NCBI GenBank assembly: GCA_009823505.1
Contig: VZQC01010403.1
Span: 458,293 to 522,292, forward strand
From: Rhizomys pruinosus
Lineage: Eukaryota; Chordata; Mammalia; Rodentia; Spalacidae
Direction: 5' to 3'
Length of the DNA stretch: 64,000 nt
Shown here: positions 54,695 through 64,000 of the stretch, piece by piece
Layout: every line of letters begins with the position of its first letter
Position numbering within the stretch: position 1 is the stretch's first letter
Notes under the pieces: model-generated
The model's input: the letters and a program-made list of their open reading frames with translations, nothing else
The model's database searches: none
Told to the model about the DNA's origin: nothing
Program-made: the position numbers and the translations under genes

Positions 54695-54944
54695 ACACTG
54701 TTCCCTGGCAGGGAATCCTGAATAGCAAAAGAGAGTAGAAAGCTACTGAGAGAAAGGAAGGAGGGAAGCAGGCAGCACACATTCCTTTCTCTCTGCTCCT
54801 GACTATGGATGTGATGTGACTTCTGTTTCTGCCTTGACTTCTCCTCAATGGAGTGTAACCTAGAATTCTAAGCCAAATACCCCCCTTTCCTTTAAGTTGC
54901 TTCATGGTATTTTATCACAGCGACAGAAATTAAATTAGAACATT
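54695..54944 (+). mobile_element. hAT-Charlie-like element (URR1 group), part 2
   Basis: gactatggatgtgatgtgac, ctaagccaaataccccccct, ggtattttatcacagcgaca complete the outer element. Confidence 0.7.
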
Positions 54945-55038
54945 TATTTAATTAAAAACAAATAGAAAGATTAATAACTGCTATTGTTGGATTCTAAGCC
55001 ATGAAAATATCAATCTTCATATAAATATATATATATAA

Positions 55039-55077
<39 letters not shown>

Positions 55078-55835
55078 TCAATTTGTCCTTAGAAGCATTT
55101 GCAAGGGCTAATCCTTCCTAAGCAAAGATTCAGGCAATATATTAGCTAATGTATCCTGCCATCACCATGACAATGACCTAAAATGATGACCCTATGCTAC
55201 AAATGAGCAACCTGAAATTTGAAGCATTGCAGTGACCTGTCCCAGGTCTCAGTGAAGCTGTATGTCCAGCAGCTGCTGGAGGGGAGGCCTGGGCTTCCTC
55301 CCTGGGACACAGCCTTGACTCTATTACCTCCTACCTTCAGAGCAAATGACATGCATAACTAAGTTCAGAGCTAGTAAAAGAAGGTTGTTTTTTATTCTTG
55401 ATGAAACCTTTTGATGTAGAAATCCCATTACCTGCAGTTTCTTTTTTCCTGGTTTCATTACCTGTGGTAAACTACAGCCTGAAAAGATTACCTGGAAAAT
55501 TTTAGAACCAAACCATTCACAAATTTTGTTTTGTTCTATTATTAATTTTTAAAGTTTATTAATATTAAGCTATATCTGTTATTTATAAATTAAGCATTAT
55601 CACAGGTATAAAATGTATATGAAAAAGGAACATAGCACATAAACAGGTTGAGACTACTCACATCATCAGGCATGTACTGGGGGTCTTGGAATGTGTCCCC
55701 ATAGATAAGTGAATATTTTCGCATTGGTTTGGTAAGGCTTTACTACATTAAAGACAAAGATGCAGATGCGTAGAATATTCTTCTTTCCCTGATGGTGTCA
55801 ATACTGGAAATTTGCAGTATCAAATATAAAGACAG
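54945..55835. other. Unassigned, with a (TA)n tract
   Basis: TA/TATAAA tract at 55020-55074. The rest is AT-rich with no recognised feature. Confidence 0.45.
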
Positions 55836-55966
55836 TTCTAACCCCAGTTGGCTCCTGCAGTTCTCCTGCTCACCACTGGGAGCCAGTCTAACCCCAGTTG
55901 GCTCTTGCAGTTCTCCTGCTCACCACTAGGAGCCAGTCTCCTGCTCACCACTGGAAACCAGTCTCA
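55836..55966 (+). repeat. Tandem repeat, about 53-bp unit plus half unit
   Basis: taaccccagttggctc(c/t)tgcag with the following bases occurs twice; then tcctgctcaccactgg occurs a third time alone, giving about 2.5 units. Confidence 0.93.
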
Positions 55967-55989
55967 GAGGCACAGATATATTTTTTTTA

Positions 55990-56145
55990 ATTTTATTTTT
56001 TTGTCCTTTTGAGACAGGGTCTCCCTGTAGCCCCGGCTGGCCTGGAACTCACTATATAGACCAGGATGGTTTTGAATTCACAGAGATTCACTTGCCTCTG
56101 CCTCCAGAGTGCTGGGATTAAAGGCGTGGGCTACCATGCCTGCTT
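55990..56145 (-). mobile_element. B1 SINE
   Basis: gagacagggtctccctgtag, ggcctggaactcactatata, gctgggattaaaggcgtggg; low divergence. Confidence 0.93.
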
Positions 56146-57816
56146 CATATGCATAAATTTAAAGGCATGTCCTCACTTCAGACACTAGGATCACATGGGC
56201 ATTCCCCAGTTCCCCACAGATCCGAAAAAAAACAGAAATGTGAGGTCCATTTCAAGTTTGAAAGTTTGCTAGAACATAGCCAAAGAAATATTTATGGTTA
56301 TTTTTATGATAAAGAGCACAAGACAGAAGCAGCCAGGAAGAGCCTTGTATATTGAGGCCTGGGTAGGACGTGACCAGTTTCCTGCCTCTTCCCATGGTCA
56401 TCATCCACCCAGAGCACCAGTTCATTCAACAATTGAGAGGTTTTGTGGAGCTTTGGTGTAATGATATTGGGGTTTACTGTGCAGTCGTGATTCACTGACT
56501 CATTAGCTGCATGATTTAGTACAACCTCTGCCCCTCTAGTCCTTAAGTTGACTTACACCGTGAGTCTCAAAGCCCTAACCCTCCATGGCTGCTCTTTCTG
56601 GCATGCCCTAGCTCCGGCCTGGAATCTCCTTAGCATCAACTGTTTTGTGGTCCAAGGAGTTTGTGAATAATAATGACTCTCCTAACTCTTGGGGGATTTG
56701 CAAAGGTTTAAGAGTCTTCCAGGAATGTGAGATAAAAGCCAGTCAAATTATTATGTACCTGAGTATCCTGTGCTTTTCAGCGCGAGTCTTCTCATGGGAC
56801 TTAAACTTGGAGGAGTGGGTTCAGGGTGGAGGAGGGGAGTTTTTGACTAAATTTTCTAATATATTTGACTCTCATAAAAATAATATTCTTATCAATAATG
56901 ACAGTGTTTGACCATATTGTAATATTGTAGAGATTAGTTGAAAAACAAGTTTTAAAACTGATGGCTTATTACTAGAGTCACATTTAGTCATTAATAATTA
57001 ATCCAGTCCTTCACCATCCTGTTTAACCAGAATGCCTCCTAGAATGAGTCCCTTGGGTGCAGGTTTCTGTGCGTTCTGTTAAGATCTACTACAGGCAGGA
57101 GTGTTTTCAGCACAGTGTGGCTTCATTATTGCCAGCACCTACTATAACTGAGCTGAGAGACTGTATCAGATCCTGCTCTTAACCTCCTGTAAAACACTGT
57201 AATGCTGAAATCCATTTATTCATCAGATAGTATGTCTCTCTTTCTTCACAACTGCAAGGGATCCTGCTATTGGTGCTGGTCTAGATGGCCGAGAGTAACA
57301 CCAGCTTAGCAAGTGCCTCCCCTGAAGTCTCCACTCATTCTATAGCGAGTGTTTAACCCACACGTAGCACTAGTGAGCTAGCCACTCTGACAACCCCAAA
57401 TTTGCAAAATGGGCTAAAAACACAATCTACCCAATCCAGATCTTAGAAATATTGGCATGGAGATAGACTTAAAAGCATACTTACAGTTTCTGTTTAAGAA
57501 TTCTACTTCTGGTGCTTAGAGAGTTTTGCAGGCCTGGTCCTGGGACCACAGCCAGAAGGAGGTAAAATAAATTTGATCTGACATGGGGAAGAAAGTCAAA
57601 TGTGTAGCTGTGTTCCCCCTAGGAGGACTTGCAGAACCACACCACCACCGTCCTACATCCCCTCTTTTCTTTCTCCATGAAAGGTGGAGAAATCTACCCA
57701 GGAAGACCCTCTCTTTGACTCCCTTCATTTTTATACAAGCACACACTGAAGGAAGTGTAGGCATTCATGTTTTTATTTCTCCTTGTTTTGGTAAAAACAG
57801 TTTTGACTTGGACAGT
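56146..57816. other. No recognised feature (1.67 kb)
   Basis: Longest stretch without a recognised repeat. Frames of 82-88 codons (56645-56911, 57516-57764, 57583-57843) show no known domain or splice structure. A conserved noncoding element or an unnoticed exon cannot be excluded by eye. Confidence 0.45.
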
Positions 57817-58145
57817 GTATTAGTTGCTTTTCTGTTGCTGTGATAAAATACCATGACCAAGGCAGCTTATGGGAGGAAGAGTTTGTTTGGCTTAGATGAT
57901 TTGGTAGGAGGCAGCGGGAGCAGAAAGCAGAGAGCTCACATCTTCAAGCACTCACAAGGAAGCAGGGAAGCTTTATTACATCCCAGCCTGGAGTGGGGTG
58001 TAATAAAGCTGTGAGCTCTCAAAGCCTGTCCCCTGCATACCAAGGCCACTCTGACTGTCTGCAAATAGTACCACCAACTGGGTCCATTTCTTCAAATCCT
58101 TGAATGTGTGAAGGACACTTCTCATTCAAAGAACCACAATTGTTC
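57817..58145 (-). mobile_element. hAT-Charlie-like element with internal hairpin
   Basis: tgtattagttgcttttctgt, ataccatgaccaaggcagct, ggacacttctcattcaaaga. Non-autonomous. Its middle contains the inverted repeat at 57969-58010. Confidence 0.72.
57969..58010. repeat. 16-bp inverted repeat, 10-base loop
   Basis: agctttattacatccc (57969-57984) pairs with ggggtgtaataaagct (57995-58010), with one G-T type mismatch. Outside it, gagagctcac (57929-57938) and gtgagctctc (58011-58020) also pair. Confidence 0.92.
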
Positions 58146-58859
58146 TTTGACATTTTTGTTTTGATTTATGACCCACTTGATTTTAACCAGGACAGTCTAG
58201 GTGACCACAACTTTGGAACTATCCATTGAAGCCTGGTGAGCTTACCATTGGGTACATGATGGAAGTGTTAGCCCCATTGGATATGACTGGATAGGACAGG
58301 TCCAGGTCGGGTAACCACAGCTGCTGTGAGATCATTTTTTGCAATGACTGTATCCTGCCCTGAAAGACATTTCAGATTTCTTCTATCTTCTGGCTCTTAC
58401 ATTTTGTCCATTTTTCTCTTCTGTAATGTTCCCTCACCTAGAAGGAGTGGTGTAGATAGATGTCCTGTTCAGGACTAAGCACTAGACTGTATTTATCCTA
58501 AGCATCTTGAACAGCCATGTGTCTTTGCATCCACTGCCTTCCACTGTCTGCTCCAGGAGCTGGAGGGCTGACTGAAGACTGGTGTCTTAGCTGTGCGGTG
58601 TGGTGATCTACTGAGCCATTCCCCTAAGGAAAAAAGTGTATTTTTTTTTTTTTTTTAATTTGGAGAACTGTGACTGTTTGTTCAAATTTGTGCAACATCT
58701 GTTATGGTTCTTTTTTGAGTACTTTTAACATTTGCATCGACCAGTGGATAAGCAAAGCCAAGTCTCTATTCCTGCCTGGATGCATTTGTAGCCAGCCAGG
58801 GATAAGTGGATCTGCCTTGAGAGTCTTCTTTCCAAGGAAGGGCTTCCACAGGTGGATGA
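58146..58859. other. No recognised feature
   Basis: Unassigned, with a T run at 58640-58657. Confidence 0.4.
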
Positions 58860-58985
58860 TCAGTGAGCTCTCAGGATCCACCTGTCTCTGACCACCAGTA
58901 CTGCCATTACAGGCATGTGCTGCCATTTTTTTTAACATGAGTATTGGGAATTTAAACTCAGATCCTCATGCTTGAAGAGTAAGCA
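58860..58985 (-). mobile_element. Possible B1/B4 SINE remnant
   Basis: gtactgccattacaggcatg and actcagatcctcatgcttga are SINE-like in reverse. Heavily decayed. Confidence 0.4.
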
Positions 58986-59424
58986 CTTTTATCCCAGGCT
59001 GTGAAGAAAGAATTTTGAATGAAGTGGACAGTCGTGTCATCAGCGGGGAAGATGAGGTGTAATCCATCATTGTGCAACAGTCTGTGTACCACAGTTTGTT
59101 TACACATGGCCAGCCTCCATATTAGATACAGTGTTCAATGGGAAGTGCTGCCTGACCTAGTTGAGTGTGGTTCACATGCACAGTGCTCCACTGTGAGAGA
59201 ATGTGAGAGTACGAGAAGAACATACACCAGGACGGAAGTACTCAGGCCTTAATCCCACATTAGTTCAAGTGGATATAGTCTTTGTAAAGCAGTAGACTGT
59301 AGCTTTCATAAATGTAAAAGAAATATCAGAGTGACTTCTAGCTCACTCCAAGCAAATATCAATTTAATTCATCTATACTTCCATGGGATTTTATGTGTTA
59401 GTTTATTTAACTAATTAATTAGAT
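58986..59424. other. No recognised feature
   Basis: Unassigned. Confidence 0.4.
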
Positions 59425-59535
59425 TTTTTGAGGCAGGGTCTCACTCTGTAGCCCAGGCTGGTTTTGATCTCATAGCAATTCTGTTTCAGTCTCTAGTGTG
59501 CTGGGACTCCAAGCATGAGCCATCATCCTGTCTGG
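59425..59535 (-). mobile_element. B1 SINE, diverged
   Basis: ttgaggcagggtctcactct, gcccaggctggttttgatct, tgtgctgggactccaagcat. Confidence 0.82.
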
Positions 59536-59935
59536 GATTTTATTATTAATAATGAAACATTCATGATCTATTACATTATAACAACAGTCAGGATTTATAG
59601 GTGCCTGCCATAGGTATCTAATCATTTATATACAATGTAGTTATCAAGTGTCTAAAGGTGTGTGCTGCATCCTAACAAGTCAGTTCTGCCTCCAGCTGTC
59701 TTCTTCTCCCTGCCAATTCTCTACTCCTGGATTCTAATTTACAGAAGATATTTTGAAGCTCAGCTTAGTAAACTCACTTGGAACTGCTAAATAAGACATA
59801 AGCAAGTCCCAGCGGCTGAGATTTGTCTGTATAACTCTTGTCTCAATTTCTCAGACTATAAAAGCTAACAGGTCTTGGCAAATAATGTATATAAATTTTG
59901 TTAACTAATGAGAAATATTAAGAAGTAAAATATTG
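59536..59935. other. No recognised feature
   Basis: Unassigned. Confidence 0.4.
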
Positions 59936-60111
59936 GGGCTGGAGAGATGGCTCAGTGGTTAAGAGCACTGGCTACTCTTACAGGGGACCCAGGTACCAGC
60001 ACCTACATGGTGGCTATAACTTCACCAGGGGACCTGATACACTTTTCTGTCCACTGTGGGCTCTGCGTAACAGAAGTGCACTTACATACATGCAGAAATA
60101 ACAGTCATTAT
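59936..60111 (+). mobile_element. B2/B3 SINE, older copy with internal deletions
   Basis: ggggctggagagatggctca, ttacaggggacccaggtacc, tacatacatgcagaaataac. Confidence 0.85.
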
Positions 60112-60162
60112 AAATAAATAAATAAATAAATAAATACATACATACATACATACATACATACA
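60112..60162 (+). repeat. (AAAT)n-(ACAT)n microsatellite
   Basis: About six aaat and six acat units at the B2 tail. Confidence 0.94.
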
Positions 60163-60189
60163 CTTTTTTTAACAAAGAAGAAAAATATC

Positions 60190-60415
60190 AGGGCTGGAGA
60201 AATGATTCAGCAGGTAAGAGCACTGGCTGCTCTTGCAGAGGACCCAGGTTTGATTCCCAGTACCCACATGGTGGCTGACAATCACCAGTCATCCCATTTC
60301 CAGGGAATCTGATGCCTTCTTCTGATCTCCATGGGCAATGCATAACCCAGGTGCACTTACATACATGCAGGTAATACCCTCATACACATAAAATAAAAAT
60401 AATAGATAAAATATT
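60190..60415 (+). mobile_element. B2/B3 SINE, older copy
   Basis: agggctggagaaatgattca, gattcccagtacccacatgg, gcaggtaataccctcataca, A-rich tail. Confidence 0.87.
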
Positions 60416-60417
60416 TT

Positions 60418-60568
60418 TTTTTTGGTCTTTTTGAGACAGGGTCTCCCTGTAGCCCCAGCTGTCCTGGAACTTGCTCTGTAGACCAGGCTGGCCTTGAACT
60501 CACAAAGATCCACCTGCCTCTACCTCCCCAGTGCTAGGATTAAAGGCATGCACCACTATGCCCGGCTC
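60418..60568 (-). mobile_element. B1 SINE
   Basis: tgagacagggtctccctgta, tggccttgaactcacaaaga, gctaggattaaaggcatgca. It lies directly after the B2 tail. Confidence 0.93.
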
Positions 60569-60604
60569 ATAAAATATATTCTTTAAAGAAGAAATGAAAT
60601 ATCT

Positions 60605-60900
60605 TGGGGCTGGGAGATGGGTCAGTGGGTCAAGTGCTTCTTGCACAAGTGTGCTTACCTTGCACCAGCCGTGCATGGCTGCATGGATCATAACCCTGAT
60701 CTTGAGGTGGATCTTGGCTTACTGGCCAGTTAGCCTAGCTGCAACGGCAGACTTCAGCTTCAATGAGACATGGTGTTAAGGGACTAGGCATAGAGCTATA
60801 GAGAAGGACTGCAAACTTTTTCCTCTAGCCTTCACGTGAATGTGCATGGGTGCACATACCTGCACAAACACGATACCACACACACACAACATACATACAC
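60605..60900 (+). mobile_element. B4/RSINE-type SINE
   Basis: tggggctgggagatgggtca, then a B4-like body and a CA-rich tail (accacacacacacaacatac). Confidence 0.65.
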
Positions 60901-61784
60901 ATACAATAAGCACACAGACAAATATCTTGATGCATCTTTTTTTCTCTAAAAACTACAGGCCCATCTGTTTAATAATTCCACCTTTAGTGACAGTTGATTT
61001 GTAGCTATAGCTATGAAAACTGGGAGTGACTGTAGCTGCCATCATAGAGTAAGCACTTGCAATGTCATGGGATGGGAAGGAAGGGGGGGGGAGGACGGAG
61101 GTGGGGGAGATTTAAAACAGAGGCACTAAGAGTTAAAATCTTTTAAACCATCCCTTTACATAATCCTGATAGTATATTACAGAGTGAAGATGAACTTAAC
61201 CACACATTAAATTTTGGTTCAGTGCTTATGGTTTGAATTTTACACAACTCTTTTGTCAATTATACAATAGGCCCTCTGCCTCTATAAGCTCTGCATCCAC
61301 AGATTCAACTGATGGCAGATTGAACATATTTTTTTTTTTTTAAAACACGTCTGTACTCAACAGGCTCTTTTTTGGCTATTATACCCTAAACCCTAAATAA
61401 TACAATATAATAGTGACTTGCATGCCATTTATATTGTAATAGGTATAATAAGTAATCTAGACTGATTTAAAGCATTTAGGAAGAGGAAAGAGGAATATAG
61501 GTTATACACAAATGTCAACAGTTCTAAATAAGGGGCTTGAGCATCTGCAGCCTTTGCATTGAAGGAGGACGGGTCCTGGCAAGGTAATGTTAGAATCCAG
61601 CTGCTGCTCTGGCCACAGTAGCTGCAGCAATCCATCCCCTCTCACAGACAGGGATAAGCCTTCTACTGAGACGTTGCCTGTGAGTCCTGAGACTGTCTAT
61701 GAATCCTTCTAGGTGCCAGGCTTCCTCACTTGGGGAAGTGAATGTTTATCAAAACTGGACTCCGTGCCCGTGCATCCTGCTTCC
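60901..61784. other. No recognised feature
   Basis: Unassigned, with a G-rich patch near 61083-61108 and an A/T run near 61330. Confidence 0.4.
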
Positions 61785-62060
61785 CACCCCCTTCCCTGCA
61801 TCCTGCCAGGAAATCAGAATGCCTACAGGCTTGAGCTGTGAGACCACCCCCACCCTGAGAATGGTATAAAAAGAGACCCCTCACTTCTGCCATGAGGGCC
61901 CTGATTCCTCTCTTCAGATCCTCTGCCATATTGTCTGCCTCTAGCGCTGGAGCCCGAACTCTCCTCACATCCCCTGCCATGTTGTCAGTCTGTCTGTCCA
62001 AGATGCCGAGAACTCTTCTAATAATCTCCTTACCCCAACTATCTGTTCAGTGTCCTCCCC
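61785..62060 (+). promoter_or_regulatory. TATA-box promoter or LTR candidate
   Basis: ggtataaaaagagacccc (TATA at 61865-61873) follows a C-rich upstream segment and precedes a pyrimidine-rich leader. That is the look of a gammaretroviral-type LTR U3/R junction, but ends and poly(A) signal are not resolved. A cellular promoter is the alternative. Confidence 0.35.
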
Positions 62061-62427
62061 TCACACCTCTAAGAACTTTCATTCTTCACAGTTACCACAG
62101 AAACATGAGCTCCTTTTACTATAGATTTAGACAATATTCTCACATATTATTAAGAAAATAAATAACATTTCTCATAATGCATGGATTGTATAATAAATTA
62201 CACAATGGTGATGAACTTCCAGGAGCTTAAGGGAAAGAAGTAACTCTAGGAAAAAGACACCCCAGGAAAGAGAAAAGCCAAGCAGAGCTTCTGCCCCATC
62301 TTTATCCAACTGAGTTGGCACCTTGAATGGCATGCTCATAAACATGAAATTTCTGGTTCAGTGTCATGAAGCATGAACTCAGTCTGCAGCCATCCCACCA
62401 GGAATGAAGACATCCTGGAGAAACTCT
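62061..62427. other. No recognised feature
   Basis: Unassigned. Confidence 0.4.
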
Positions 62428-62873
62428 TGTGTTCTTCTCTTTGGCTATCAGGCTATTCAAACAACGGACTCAGGGATTTGGAGTTTCCTCCATAGTGTCA
62501 AGCTAGACGAAGGAAAAGACTAGAAGCCTAGTTTCAGCCAGAGGAGGACCTTGTCTCCTGGAAAGAGTCTGATCACTCATTTATCAGAGCACCTTGCAGG
62601 AGAGGCTAGAGTCTAGACAGGGGTGGGCGGGGCCATATCTTAACCAAGACTGTTCACTTATACATGCCGCTTGTCCTCTCATTTCGTATCAGGACCCTGA
62701 AGATGGACTTGGGGGGTTTCTGGATTTCTTTGTTCTGACTGCCCAGTGTCATTATATTCAATAAATCTACTTTCTGCCCCCCCCCATTATTTGTTTGTTT
62801 AATTGGCCTATGGAGGACAGACAGCTGAATCTCGCTTGTTAGGACTGCCAGGACCCAGGCTATGACCCTAACA
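62428..62873 (+). mobile_element. Probable solo LTR (446 bp)
   Basis: It begins tgtgttcttctc and ends tgaccctaaca, with actct on both sides (62423-62427 and 62874-62878), a candidate 5-bp duplication. A poly(A) signal is at 62760-62765 and a GC box-like gggcgggg at 62625-62632. Part (62685-62745) resembles 50735-50800. Confidence 0.6.
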
Positions 62874-62878
62874 ACTCT

Positions 62879-63521
62879 GGTAGCAGATCCACCGTTTTCC
62901 CCAAAGGAAAACCCACATCTTTGTTTTCATGGTAGGCTGCATCCTTTTGATACATTGGAGGAGCCATGTGTTTTAAGACTTGTATATCAGAAATTATGCA
63001 TTCTAGGATTTAGGTTGCATTGGGAAAGTAGGAATTGAGACCAAGCTGCTCTGTATGCTACCTACAGGAGCCTGAAGGTGCATCGGCTGACATGTGATGG
63101 CTTAGAGAGAATGAAGAGAGGCAATTCTGACCCCTGGAGCAAACATTCTGGAAATACCAGAAGCACTGAACTTCAGGGCCAAAGTGAGGCCAGACACCTG
63201 GTAGCCCCTGACTTCTGGCATATTCGATATTGGAGCATTAAATTCCAGTCTCAGACTGTGGCCATGTCTTGGCTATGCAGAGCTTAGAATGTCTCTGTGA
63301 GTATTTTGCTTGGCTTTACCATGGTCTGTCAGCACATTTTTTTTTTAATTTTTTAATTTCAAAACAGTTTTCTTTTTATTTACAAATGTGTTTAGTGCTT
63401 TTCAAAATACAACATAATAAAATAGCCTTCTTTGCAGGTAAAATTATAACTCTTAAAATTAAAAAGATAAATATGCAAAAGATCCAAACCTATAAATAAA
63501 ACATTTGGGAAATTAAAAAAC
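62879..63521. other. No recognised feature
   Basis: Unassigned. Confidence 0.4.
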
Positions 63522-63528
63522 AATGGCT

Positions 63529-63779
63529 GGGCTGGAGAGATGGCCTAGCGGTTAAGAGCGCCAACCGCTCTTACAGAGAACCCGGGTTCGATCCCCATCC
63601 CACATGGTGGCTGAAAACCATCTGAAACTCCAATTCCAGGAGAACTCCAGTTCCAGGGGAATCCAACACCCTCTTCTGACCTCCGCAGCATTGCATGACA
63701 CGGGTGCACAAACTTGCATGCAGACAGTACATTCATACACATACGGAAATAAATAAAATTAATAAAAAAATTTTAAAAA
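63529..63779 (+). mobile_element. Young B2 SINE, duplicated-segment subfamily
   Basis: Full-length with A and B boxes (gttcgatccc), flanked by at least aatggct (63522-63528 and 63780-63786). A few bases are missing at ccccatcccacatgg relative to its relatives. Confidence 0.94.
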
Positions 63780-64000
63780 ATGGCTAACTTGCATTACATT
63801 CACAAAAATGTTTATACTAGCTCTACAAATATGTGTTATAACAATTGATCAGATAACCATACTTGAAACTTTATTGATGCCAATTACTATTGATAGACAG
63901 AAGTCAGTCAGGAGCCTGAAGGTAGACTTCATCATGTGGTAGATCTCCTCTAACTGCCTTGATACACAGAAACCTTCTAAAGCATAGACGTTCCCTGAAG

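Noticed and set aside
56645..57843. Frames of 82-88 codons in the longest repeat-free stretch
   Set aside because: No recognised domain, no good splice signals at their edges, and lengths expected by chance in 1.7 kb.

Overview
This window is nuclear DNA of a muroid rodent: intergenic or intronic sequence dominated by transposable elements. The call rests on dense SINEs with rodent-specific structures. These are B1 copies (7SL-derived, with the gagacagggtctc end), B2/B3 copies (tRNA-derived head starting ggctggagagatggc) and B4/ID copies. With them are rodent L1 3' ends and MaLR-type LTRs. The B2 subfamily and the L1-like 3' ends do not read like mouse or rat copies I know, so a muroid other than Mus or Rattus is likely; I cannot name the species. 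No intact protein-coding gene, tRNA, rRNA, CRISPR or prokaryotic feature was found. The longer open frames are SINE, L1 or microsatellite shadows, and nothing supports an operon or a gene system.

Layout. 1-8 kb: a truncated retroposon ('family A'), an MLT1 LTR split by a B4, a decayed L1 ORF2 3' part (5.0-6.2 kb), a young B2 and a 'family B' retroposon. 8-16 kb: SINEs, a 185-bp inverted repeat enclosing an L1 3' end (10.2-11.1 kb), a second family A copy and a long pyrimidine microsatellite. 16-21.4 kb: an old L1M 3' end and an MLT1 LTR, each broken by insertions, then a direct duplication of about 0.6-0.7 kb joined at the only N (19533) and an old L1 3' UTR. 21.4-35 kb: mostly SINEs plus two LTR-like promoter regions (26.4-26.9 and 28.4-28.7 kb). 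35-43 kb: a second family B copy with target-site duplications, a hAT-type element holding two successive insertions at one target, a MaLR LTR and a third family A copy. 43-51 kb: microsatellites, SINEs and a triple nest at 46-47 kb. 50-54.9 kb: LTR-like sequences, a complete solo LTR inside an old minus-strand L1, and hAT-type elements, one nested in another. 55-64 kb: mostly unassigned DNA with scattered SINEs, a hAT-type element containing a hairpin, a probable solo LTR at 62.4-62.9 kb and a young B2 at 63.5 kb.

No set of genes here works together. The informative content is retroposition history (nesting order, target-site duplications, SINE subfamilies), a possible assembly artefact at the N, and several inverted or tandem structures. 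Element family names come from remembered consensus features, not from a database search.
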